From DATARH01 sp050246595 (GTDB taxonomy: Bacteria; Pseudomonadota; Alphaproteobacteria; ATCC43930; CGMCC-115725): DNA of 64,000 nucleotides. The position numbers were made by a program, and so were the translations under genes. The notes under the pieces are model-generated. The model was not told the DNA's origin, made no database searches, and saw only the letters and a list, made by a program, of their open reading frames with translations. Where the stretch lies: contig JBFWVT010000009.1 in NCBI GenBank assembly GCA_050246595.1, positions 1 to 64,000 on the forward strand, given 5' to 3'. Positions 7,515-15,268 of this stretch are shown piece by piece; within the stretch, counting starts at the first letter, position 1; every line of letters begins with the position of its first letter.

Positions 7515-9581
7515 CTATTGGGCCGTTTTGGATTCCGGTGCCGGTACGGCTGGAGACTGCGGAGCACGGTCGCGGATTTTCCGGAGAACTACCTTATCCT
7601 CTTCCAAGAGGCCACGCGCACCGGGGCATCTTTCTTCGTTCAGAAAGGCGGTCGCTGCCAGCGCCGCCGTGATGGCGTCCAAGTCATGCAGTCTCCGCAA
7701 CAAACGCCTCACCACATACGGCGCGCCATCGAAAAACGGTGCGTTCTCGGATTTGCAGCCAATGTCCGTGAGCCTTTCGGCGAAATTTTCCCGCGTCGGA
7801 TGGTTCTTTTCGAGTTCGGCCCAGATTGCGGCGTCCGATTCTGTTGGATTCTCGGGATCAAGGATGGCGATACGGTTCAGCGCCTGTTGTTGTAGGTCCC
7901 CAGCGTATCGCATGTCCCCAGCGGGAACCGTGTCCTCGATGAGCCGGCGCAACGCGGCATAGGAGGCGGCCGACCAGTCGCAAGGCTCGTCGGGCCGATC
8001 GCAGTTAGGATTCCGGTACTTGCGCCCGGTCTCGGACTTGTCAACATAAGTGTCGGTGGTGTCGATTCCTGAGGCATCGGCTCGCCAGACAACGGTCCCA
8101 CTGAGCAACGCGCCCTGCAGCTGCGCCTCAATCAGCGACGCGCCTTGCAGCTGCGCCCTGTCGAGCAACGCACCCTGCAACTGCGCCCTGTCGAGCGACG
8201 CGCCCTGAAGCTGTGCCTCAATCAGCGACGCACCCTGAAGCTGCGCCTCAATCAGCGACGCGCCTTGCAGCTGCGCCCTGTCGAGCGACGCGCCTTGCAG
8301 CTGCGCCCTGTCGAGCGACGCGCCTTGCAGCTGCGCCCTGTCGAGCAACGCACCCTGCAGATACGCCACCTTTAGCAATGCACCCTGCAGCTGCGCCCCG
8401 TGGAACCACGCGCCCTGTAGCAGAGCCGCACTGAACTCTGCGCCCTGCAGCTGCGCCGAGTGGAGCCTCGCGTCACGCATATCCGCCAAGCCGAGTGATG
8501 CACCCTGAAGACGCGCCCCGGTGAACACCGCGCCCTGAAGATGCGTCCCGTCGAGCCGCGCGCCCTGAAGCTGCGCGCCGCCAAAATCCACCTTAGGGAG
8601 ATAAGCGTAATTCAGTATCGCGTTTTCGAGCCGCCGCGTCCGCAGCCACAAAGTCGTCCGGCGACTGTCGATCTTTTCTTTCGTGTCGAATTTCGGGTGT
8701 TCCCGAAGATCGATCTGCGGCAGCACCAGCCGATTCGACCCGAAACTGCGCAAGCGCCCCACCATCGGATCAACCTCGCCCGCCACTAGCAATTTGTGCG
8801 GTGTCCATTTCAACTCGATGTCTGGGATCAGCGCGTGTAGCCATTCGCCGGGAAAGGTCGCGACACCGAACACCAGCCAAACCGGAACGATGCTCAGCAG
8901 CAGCGGAACCCAAATGCCGGGGCGGCGGAAATCCCGCCAGCGCAGCCAAGTCGTCGTGCCGCGCGCGATCCTCGGCCACAACGCCCACAACAGCAACACG
9001 TCGATAAAGACGGCGAAGCGGTGCCACCATGTAACCCAGGGATCATGGTAGGGCAGGAATTGCAGCTCGAAAAACACCAACAGTGCGATCGGGCCGAGGA
9101 TCAGGCTGATCCACGCGATCAGCCGCAGCATGGAGCCCATGAACCCGGACCGGATATCGCGTGGCCCGGCGAGAAACTGCACGAATATACTGCTCGGCAA
9201 CTGAGGGCGGATGCCTTCGCGGTCCGATGGACGCCTGATCTGACCCTCAAGTTCTTTGTGGAAATTGCCGACCCTGTCGGCCAACAGCGCAAAATGCAGC
9301 AGCGTGTAGGCGTGAACGATCAGAAACACCAGCGGCCCAAGAGCGAAAAACCAGGTCAGCGGCAAATCGACATTCAGAAACGGCAATTTGACCGGGTTCT
9401 CGAAGAAGAGGTCCTTGTGGGTGACCGCGCCGGCCGCGATCGCGAGATAGAAAAATACAAAAAGGTAGCTGAGCCACAGCGCGCCGCTGACCCTGGCGGC
9501 CTGATCGACCGCGTCGCGCAGCGCCTGGAGGTCTCTGGCCTTTGCGGCGAACCCGCTCGGTTGCGGCCGCGCCGTTCGCAT
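7515..9581 (-). CDS. Membrane protein with pentapeptide-repeat domain
   Basis: This 688-residue protein has two parts. Residues ~35-250 contain about five hydrophobic segments (for example SYLFVFFYLAIAAGAV, WFFALGPLVFLIVHAY and ISLILGPIALLVFFEL). Residues ~330-492 form about sixteen decapeptides of the A(N/D)Lxx type, most reading AQLQGASLDR or close variants, which is the right-handed quadrilateral beta-helix signature of pentapeptide-repeat proteins. The C-terminal ~190 residues are soluble and unassigned. The topology suggests a membrane-anchored repeat scaffold with an unknown partner. Several repeats are almost identical at DNA level, suggesting recent expansion. No neighbouring gene suggests a function. 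Confidence 0.85.
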   Translation of the reverse strand: MRTARPQPSGFAAKARDLQALRDAVDQAARVSGALWLSYLFVFFYLAIAAGAVTHKDLFFENPVKLPFLNVDLPLTWFFALGPLVFLIVHAYTLLHFALLADRVGNFHKELEGQIRRPSDREGIRPQLPSSIFVQFLAGPRDIRSGFMGSMLRLIAWISLILGPIALLVFFELQFLPYHDPWVTWWHRFAVFIDVLLLWALWPRIARGTTTWLRWRDFRRPGIWVPLLLSIVPVWLVFGVATFPGEWLHALIPDIELKWTPHKLLVAGEVDPMVGRLRSFGSNRLVLPQIDLREHPKFDTKEKIDSRRTTLWLRTRRLENAILNYAYLPKVDFGGAQLQGARLDGTHLQGAVFTGARLQGASLGLADMRDARLHSAQLQGAEFSAALLQGAWFHGAQLQGALLKVAYLQGALLDRAQLQGASLDRAQLQGASLDRAQLQGASLIEAQLQGASLIEAQLQGASLDRAQLQGALLDRAQLQGASLIEAQLQGALLSGTVVWRADASGIDTTDTYVDKSETGRKYRNPNCDRPDEPCDWSAASYAALRRLIEDTVPAGDMRYAGDLQQQALNRIAILDPENPTESDAAIWAELEKNHPTRENFAERLTDIGCKSENAPFFDGAPYVVRRLLRRLHDLDAITAALAATAFLNEERCPGARGLLEEDKVVLRKIRDRAPQSPAVPAPESKTAQ
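8101..8370. repeat. 30-bp coding tandem repeat (minisatellite) in the pentapeptide gene
   Basis: About nine consecutive 30-base units, each with a CCYTGCAGCTGCGCC or CCCTGAAGCTG core, encode the AQLQGA(S/L)L(D/I)(R/E) decapeptides. Several units differ by only one or two bases, far less than the older flanking decapeptides. There are no unique spacers, so it is not a CRISPR array. Confidence 0.85.
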
Positions 9582-10016
9582 GTGCTTGCCTCCCGTTATG
9601 CCAACCGCCCGAGACCTGACGCCTGTCGCTCATGGCCGGTGGGCCTTTAGCCCGCGGGCTTGACCCGCGGGTTGACCCGCGGGTCTTCAGCCCACGGACT
9701 TGATCCGGGGCGTCCACGTCTTGCAGCCGGCGGCAGAACGGGTCAAGAGCGCGCAACGGCGTGGGTGACCGGATCAAGTCCGGCCACGAGGTCTTTCGGA
9801 TCGCGGCCGTATACCAGGGCGTCGTCGCCGGCAATGTTGCCACATTCATGATCTACGTTTGGTGCCCTCGGAAGCATTCGGGAGGCTGGAAACCGAAAGT
9901 TGAAAAGCAGCAAATTCAACGGCCTATAACAAGGATCAATAGGTTACCCGCTGCAGATTCGCTGCAGAATTTGCCGGACCTTCCGCAACACCCAACTGGC
10001 GGTTGCGACGGCCGGC
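9582..10016. other. Gene-free gap with CGGATCAAGTCCG-type repeat
   Basis: No credible gene is visible in 435 bases. Positions 9650-9800 contain nested GACCCGCGGG palindromes, GACTTGATCCGGGG and CGGATCAAGTCCGG. The same core recurs near 17552 and 49228, so this is a copy of a dispersed extragenic repeat. Confidence 0.5.
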
Positions 10017-11582
10017 TCAGTCGTCGGCGCCGGCGGGAGCCGGGGCGGCGCGCGGCGGCGGGGGGAGGCGTTTCGGGTTGCGGATCAGCAGCAGCAGCGG
10101 CAGCACCGCCAGCGCCGCCCCCATCATCAACTGAAAATCGAGCGTGTAGGCCACCATCGCCGCCTGTCTTGTGACCTCGGCGTTGAGCCGCGCGATCCCC
10201 TCCAGCGTGTTCAGGTTCCACGGCGCGGGCAGAAACGGCGCCTGGAGCAGCGGGTTGTCGGGGCGCAGATGCTCGACGAGGCGCGCATGCACGGTCTGCG
10301 TGTTGGCCGAGAGTTGCGACACCAGCATGCTGATCCCGATGCTGCCGCCGAGATTGCGCATCAGACTGCGCAGCGCGGTGCCCTGCGTCAGGATGTTGCG
10401 CGGCAGGGTCGACAGCGCCAGCGTGTTCAGCGGCACAAACGTGCAACCCAGACCAAACCCCTGCAACAGTCCGGAAATCACAACCGGCACCGGGTCCATC
10501 AGCAGCGAGAACTGCGTCATCTGCCACATCGACACCGCAGTCAGCAGAAACCCGACCAGGATCAGCAGCCGGCTGTCGATCCGGTTGATCAGCCGCCCGA
10601 CCATGAACATCGCGATCATGACCCCGAGGCCGCGCGGCGCGGTCACCAGCCCGGTCGTAAACGCCGGGTAGTGCATCAGATGCTGCAGCATCATCGGCAA
10701 CAGCGCCAGACACCCGGTCATGATCAGCCCGACCGCGAACATCATCAGCGTGCCGGCGACAAAATTGCCGCTTTTCAGCAATTCGCGGTTCAGAAACGAG
10801 GGGCCGGTGGTCGTGACCGTGTGGACGATGAACAGATACAACGCGAGCCCGGCGATCGTCGCCTCGATCCAGGTCTCGGTCGAGCTGAACCAGTCGTTCC
10901 TGGTGCCGCGATCGAGCATCAGCTGGAACACGCCGACCGCGATGCTGAGCGTGAAAAAACCGAAAAAGTCGAAGGCCTCGCGGCGCGGGTTCGGGGTCCA
11001 GCGCATAAAGGTCAGGATGCCGATGCTGCACAGGATGCCGATCGGCAGGTTCAGGTAGAAAACATAGCGCCAACTGTAATATTCGGTGAACCAGCCCCCG
11101 AGCACCGGCCCCATCATCGGCCCCAGTACCGTGCCGGTGCCAAAGATCGCCATCGCGGTGCCGTGGCGCTCGGGCGGGTTGATGCGCAACAGCGTCGCCT
11201 GCGCCAGCGGGATCAGCCCGGCTCCCGCCATCCCCTGGATCGCACGGAACGTGACCAGCTGGCTCAGGCTGGTCGCCATGCCGCACAGCGCCGATGCGGT
11301 CGTGAACACGCCGATGCAGATCAGAAACACCGGCTTGATGCCGAACCGTCCGGCCAGCCACCCCGTCAGCGGCATCATCACCGCAGCGCAGACGATATAC
11401 GAGGTCAGCGCCCAGGCGATCTGGTCCTGCGAGGTCGACAGGCTGCCCTGGATATGCGGCAGGGAGACGTTGAGGATCGTATTGTCGAGCCCCTGCATGA
11501 TGTTGGCGAGCATGATCGACAAGGTCAGCATGCCGCGATGCGGCACTTGCGTCGTCGGACCGGCCGCCTCCCCTCCCCTCAT
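10017..11582 (-). CDS. DHA2-family MFS transporter (EmrB/QacA type)
   Basis: This 521-residue, highly hydrophobic protein has the 14-helix drug:H+ antiporter-2 pattern. The family motif near the first helix is LDNTILNVSLPHIQ, followed by the motif A region GWLAGRFGIKPVF and the motif C-like GTGTVLGPMMGPVLGG in helix 5. It is expected in the inner membrane, exporting drugs or other amphipathic compounds at the expense of the proton gradient. EmrA-type periplasmic adaptors are absent nearby. The C-terminal tail is proline/alanine rich. Identification to family is firm, substrate is unknown. Confidence 0.9.
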   Translation of the reverse strand: MRGGEAAGPTTQVPHRGMLTLSIMLANIMQGLDNTILNVSLPHIQGSLSTSQDQIAWALTSYIVCAAVMMPLTGWLAGRFGIKPVFLICIGVFTTASALCGMATSLSQLVTFRAIQGMAGAGLIPLAQATLLRINPPERHGTAMAIFGTGTVLGPMMGPVLGGWFTEYYSWRYVFYLNLPIGILCSIGILTFMRWTPNPRREAFDFFGFFTLSIAVGVFQLMLDRGTRNDWFSSTETWIEATIAGLALYLFIVHTVTTTGPSFLNRELLKSGNFVAGTLMMFAVGLIMTGCLALLPMMLQHLMHYPAFTTGLVTAPRGLGVMIAMFMVGRLINRIDSRLLILVGFLLTAVSMWQMTQFSLLMDPVPVVISGLLQGFGLGCTFVPLNTLALSTLPRNILTQGTALRSLMRNLGGSIGISMLVSQLSANTQTVHARLVEHLRPDNPLLQAPFLPAPWNLNTLEGIARLNAEVTRQAAMVAYTLDFQLMMGAALAVLPLLLLIRNPKRLPPPPRAAPAPAGADD

Positions 11583-11599
11583 CGGCCGCCCCTAGGCGC

Positions 11600-11705
11600 G
11601 GCCCCACCCTCACCCGTCCTCGGGCTGCGCCCTCGGACACCCTCTCCCGCATTGCGGGAGCGGGGGGGACCCATCGCCTCGGCGATGGGGAGGTGAGAGC
11701 GCATC
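11600..11705. repeat. GC-rich double-hairpin repeat
   Basis: Two perfect hairpins sit side by side: CTCCCGC/GCGGGAG (11644-11660) and CCCATCGCC/GGCGATGGG (11670-11689). The segment lies between the dioxygenase and the MFS gene, belongs to the same family as the repeat at 7328-7484, and could attenuate read-through between them. Confidence 0.55.
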
Positions 11706-11718
11706 AGTGTCGCAATCC

Positions 11719-12603
11719 TCAAGCCGCCTTGACCTGCTCGACGGTCGGCGCATCGCCGGCCACGGTCGTGCGCCGCATGTCGCGCACCAGGTTCTCGTCG
11801 AAGCGGCGCACCCGGTGCATCACCTGGCGGTTGTCCCACATCACCAGGTCAAGACGCCGCCATTTGTGCGAATAGACAAAGCGCGGCGCCGTCGCGTGCT
11901 CGGTCAGGTCGCGCAGAAACGCGCGTGCCTCGGGCACCGGCCAGCCGATGATCGTCCCGGCGTGCGAGGACAGATAAAGCGACTTGCGCCCGGTTATCGG
12001 ATGCGTGCGCACGAGGCGCTGCCGCACCGGCCGGAACATCGCCCGTTCCTCGTCGGTCACCTCGAACCCGAGCAACCCGCGCGAGTAAAGGAGGGAATGC
12101 TCGCAGACAAGCGGATCGCAGAGGATTTTTGTCTCGGCGTCGAGCGCGTCCCAGGCGGCACGCATGTCTGCGAACTCGGTATTTCCTCCTTTCTCGACGA
12201 CAATGCGGCCCGAAAGCAGGGAATATTTCGCCGGGATCGCACGGAAAGAGCTGTCGGAATGCCAGAGCTGGTTGCCAAGATTGAACAGCCGGCGACGGTC
12301 GTCGCGCGCCAAGGGCTTGTGATCCTGTCCGAGATTGGACACATCGTTCATCAGCGGGTTGAGCCGCTTCTCGTGCGGTCTCGTGACATTGCCGCCGGTC
12401 GAGTTCTCGATCTCGCCGAAATTGCGCGAGAAGGCGATCTGCTGCTCGTCGGTGATGTCCTGGTCGTGGAACACGAGCACGGCGTAGCGGTCCATCCCGG
12501 CCTCGATCGCCGCGACCTCGTCCGCGGCGAGCGGCCTCCGCAGATCGACGCCGGATACCTCGCCGACAAACACCGGATGAATTTGGCGGACTGCGACGGC
12601 CAT
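11719..12603 (-). CDS. TauD/TfdA-family 2-oxoglutarate-dependent dioxygenase
   Basis: This 294-residue protein has the iron-binding facial triad: His115 and Asp117 in LWHSDSSF, and His263 in NRQVMHRV. A conserved Arg near 277 (RDMRRTT) would bind 2-oxoglutarate. The N-terminal VFVGEVSGVDLRRPL and AVLVFHDQDITDEQQIAFSR are typical of TfdA/TauD enzymes. The reaction is 2-oxoglutarate- and O2-dependent hydroxylation, often releasing sulfite from alkylsulfonates or cleaving aryloxyalkanoates. A link to sulfur metabolism is tempting because of the nearby sox genes but is unproven. The start has GGGAG nine bases upstream. Confidence 0.9.
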   Translation of the reverse strand: MAVAVRQIHPVFVGEVSGVDLRRPLAADEVAAIEAGMDRYAVLVFHDQDITDEQQIAFSRNFGEIENSTGGNVTRPHEKRLNPLMNDVSNLGQDHKPLARDDRRRLFNLGNQLWHSDSSFRAIPAKYSLLSGRIVVEKGGNTEFADMRAAWDALDAETKILCDPLVCEHSLLYSRGLLGFEVTDEERAMFRPVRQRLVRTHPITGRKSLYLSSHAGTIIGWPVPEARAFLRDLTEHATAPRFVYSHKWRRLDLVMWDNRQVMHRVRRFDENLVRDMRRTTVAGDAPTVEQVKAA

Positions 12604-13060
12604 TACACAGCACTCCCGAAAGCCATCTCTTTAACGTTCCGCTGCCGCTCGAACCTGCGGCAATGCCGCAAATCAGGCATGTGCCCCGGCGTCGGAAGCA
12701 GCCCGGCATCAATTTCGGCTTTGCAACCGCGCGGGATGATGCCCGGCATGGTGTTTATCGGCGGTCCCTCCCTCCGCGCGCCTCACAAGGCGGCCGGCGC
12801 GCAAAAAGGGGGCCGACCGCCGACAGCGAGATCATCTACCGGGTTGTCAATCTCCTGCAGCAGCTTCTCCCCGGCGAAAATCGGGTTCGGGTCAACCTTT
12901 GAGCGCGGCAATTAGTCCGCCGCCGCCGGCTGCTCGTGCAGCACCTCCAGCGCAGTCATCGCCTCAGGTGCCGTCTCGTCTTCTTTGTTATCCGCTCCGT
13001 CTCGCACGACGAAACAGCGCTCACCCGGCCAGACCCCCGGTCCCGGCTCCAGGGTCCACG
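12604..13060. other. 457-base gap with protein-like minus-strand stretches, no confirmed gene
   Basis: No complete gene can be supported. Directly after the amidohydrolase stop, a minus-strand frame to TAA 12912-12914 reads like protein (GVWPGERCFVVRDGADN, ending LEVLHEQPAAAD). Its only internal start is GTG 13007, giving 31 residues. Farther along, frames near 12850 and 12700 also look protein-like but are interrupted by stops. This may be a short conserved gene plus debris, or chance. Confidence 0.3.
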
Positions 13061-14536
13061 TCAGCGGCGATCAGGATATTCGCCGAAGACCGGCAGGCTC
13101 GGCGGCGTGATCTCGTCGGCGCCGCGGCCGCGGTAGTCGCGCGACGGAGCCAGCGCCTCCATCCGTTGCTGAGCGGCGCGCAGCCGGCCGGTCGCGCCTT
13201 CCTCGTCCAGGCTCAGCACCCGCCCCTCGGCGACGACCTGCCGTCCGTCGACAAACACATCGCGCACGGCGCGGTCAGCGGCGTGATAGATGAACGAGCG
13301 CAGCGGGTCGCGAACCGGCCGCATCTGCGGGCAGTCGAGATCGAGCAGCACGAGATCGGCCTTCATACCGGGCGCCAGACGGCCGATATCGTCGCAACGC
13401 AGCGCCGTCGCACCGCCGACCGTGGCGGCATGAAACAGGTCGGAAGTCGTCACGGCGGTGATATCGCTGGCCGCGATGCGGGCCAGCACCGCCGCTTTGC
13501 GCATCTCCTCGGCCAAATTGTGCGGCGCGCAGTCGGTGCCCAGTCCCATGACGACCCCGGCGCGCAGATAGGCGCCGAAATCCTCCATGACATGACCGTA
13601 GCGCGCGAACGGCGTTGGGCAGTGCGCCACGGCTGTTCCGGTGTCGCCGAGGATCTTCAGATCGGTTTTGGTGTGCCAGCGGACCCGGGAATGCGTATCG
13701 AGATAGAGCGCATGCGCGAGGATCGTGCCCGGCCCGAGCAGCCCGAGCGAATTGGCCCACTGGATCGGGGTCTGCCCGTGGCGGCGGATCATCTCGCGTA
13801 CCTCGATCACGCTCTGCGCGGCGTGCACCGTAAAGGGCAGCCCGCGCTCGCGCGCGGCGGCATGGCTGTCGCGCAGCAGCTCTTCGGTGCAGGTGTCGAT
13901 CTGCATCGGCGACACGATCCCCGAGAGCCTGCCGCAAGAATGTGCCAGCGCCGCGTCGATAACCCGCAGCGCGGCGGCGAAGCCGTCCCGACCGCGCCCC
14001 TCGTCCCAGGCGTAACGCAGCTCGCGGTCGTTCTCCATATACCAGCGCGCCGAGGCGTATCCCGGCGCCAGAAAGCCGCGCAGCCCGCTTTTCGCAAACA
14101 GCTCGACCCAGCCATTCCACGGCGGCGACACATCCACCAGGGTCGTGACCCCGGAGCGCAGCAGCTCGCAATAGGCGGCCTCGGCGCTGGCCGCGCGCGC
14201 CTCGTCGTCGGGAGCCGACAGCGCCTGCGAGCGCTCGTACAGCCCGGTCATGTGCATGCTCGGCAACCCGTGCTCCTCGCGGATGCCGCGATAGAGCGGC
14301 TCGTGCTCGGGGTGCGAATGGATGTTGACGAGACCGGGGATCACCGCCCGATTGGCGCCGTCGATGATCCGGTCGGCAGTGGCGCTATGATTGGCGCCAG
14401 CGTAATCGGGTCCGATATGGACGATGCGATCATCGGTAAAGGCAAGATCGATATTCCGGCGATAGACATGCCGGCCGCGCCCGGGGTTCCAGGCGATGAC
14501 CCAGGCCGCATTTCTGATGAGTGTGGTCGGCATCAT
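13061..14536 (-). CDS. Atz/Trz-type metal-dependent amidohydrolase
   Basis: Starting at ATG 14536 (MMPTTLIRNAAW) the product has 491 residues, the usual size. The metal ligands of the superfamily are all visible: GLVNIHSHPEH (HxH), FTVHAAQS, ILAHALYLD and MGLGTDCAPHN with the catalytic Asp. The C-terminal GRLAPGMKADLVLLDLD is the hallmark composite beta-sandwich segment. Members hydrolyse or deaminate cyclic nitrogen compounds (chlorohydrolases, cytosine, guanine or adenosine deaminases). The substrate here is unknown. It is divergent from the molybdenum hydroxylase genes across a 271-base intergenic region; hydroxylation of an N-heterocycle followed by hydrolysis would fit that pairing, but this is inference. 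Confidence 0.88.
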   Translation of the reverse strand: MMPTTLIRNAAWVIAWNPGRGRHVYRRNIDLAFTDDRIVHIGPDYAGANHSATADRIIDGANRAVIPGLVNIHSHPEHEPLYRGIREEHGLPSMHMTGLYERSQALSAPDDEARAASAEAAYCELLRSGVTTLVDVSPPWNGWVELFAKSGLRGFLAPGYASARWYMENDRELRYAWDEGRGRDGFAAALRVIDAALAHSCGRLSGIVSPMQIDTCTEELLRDSHAAARERGLPFTVHAAQSVIEVREMIRRHGQTPIQWANSLGLLGPGTILAHALYLDTHSRVRWHTKTDLKILGDTGTAVAHCPTPFARYGHVMEDFGAYLRAGVVMGLGTDCAPHNLAEEMRKAAVLARIAASDITAVTTSDLFHAATVGGATALRCDDIGRLAPGMKADLVLLDLDCPQMRPVRDPLRSFIYHAADRAVRDVFVDGRQVVAEGRVLSLDEEGATGRLRAAQQRMEALAPSRDYRGRGADEITPPSLPVFGEYPDRR

Positions 14537-14807
14537 GCACCCCCGGACATCGCCCCTTGGTCCGAAGATTGCTCTGTCGCACCCGCAATGACAACGAAAG
14601 CTGTGTGACGGGAAGCGGCGTCGTTGCGATGGCTGCGGCATTGCCGATCCTGGCGGGATCGCATCCGATGGACAGAGCCGGTGGGCCGGGTTAGCGTGAC
14701 GACCGGATTACCGTGAAGAAACGTGACGAGAAGCAATCGGATCCCAGGGATGGCATTCGCCGGTCAGCCGGGCTTTGCCGCCATTCGGCTGTAACGGGAG
14801 TACCGCA

Positions 14808-15257
14808 ATGGTCGCTCTGAACGTGAACGGAAAAGTCCACGACGCGGATGTCGATCCGCGCACCCCGCTTTTATGGGTGCTGCGCGATTCGATCGGGGTG
14901 ACCGGCACAAAATACGGCTGCGGCATCGCCCAGTGCGGCGCCTGCACTGTCCATATCGACGGCGTCGCAATGCGCTCGTGCTCGGTTCCGGTCAATTCGG
15001 TCGGCGCGAAAAAGGTCACGACAATCGAGGGGATCGCCGCCGACGGCAAGCTGCACAAGGTGCAGCAGGCCTGGATCGACAACGACGTGCCGCAATGCGG
15101 CTATTGCCAGACCGGCATGATCATGGCGGCCGCCGCGCTGCTCCAGGACAATCCGAAGCCGAGCGACGCGGAGATCGACGGCGCGATCACCAATATCTGC
15201 CGCTGCGGCACATACCAGCAGGTCCGCGAGGCGATCCACGCTGCCGCGAAGGCGTGA
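14808..15257 (+). CDS. (2Fe-2S) subunit of a xanthine oxidase-family molybdenum hydroxylase
   Basis: ATG 14808 has GGGAG eight bases upstream and yields 149 residues. The plant-type ferredoxin cluster uses Cys38, Cys43, Cys46 and Cys58 (YGCGIAQCGACTVHIDG). The C-terminal four-helix cluster uses Cys97, Cys100, Cys131 and Cys133 (PQCGYCQTGM and ICRCGTY). This is the isoquinoline 1-oxidoreductase/aldehyde oxidase small-subunit architecture. It passes electrons from the molybdenum site on the next-encoded large subunit. No FAD subunit gene follows, as is usual for periplasmic two-subunit enzymes that reduce cytochrome c. Confidence 0.93.
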   Translation: MVALNVNGKVHDADVDPRTPLLWVLRDSIGVTGTKYGCGIAQCGACTVHIDGVAMRSCSVPVNSVGAKKVTTIEGIAADGKLHKVQQAWIDNDVPQCGYCQTGMIMAAAALLQDNPKPSDAEIDGAITNICRCGTYQQVREAIHAAAKA

Positions 15258-15268
15258 GGAGGGCAGGC

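Noticed and set aside
8101..8370. CRISPR-like regular array
   Set aside because: The 30-base units are contiguous with no spacers and encode decapeptides of a pentapeptide-repeat protein.
9247..9849. Minus-strand gene with text such as PDLIRSPTPLRA
   Set aside because: This is the familiar translation of an extragenic CGGATCAAGTCCG-type repeat fused to the antisense of the pentapeptide gene N-terminus.
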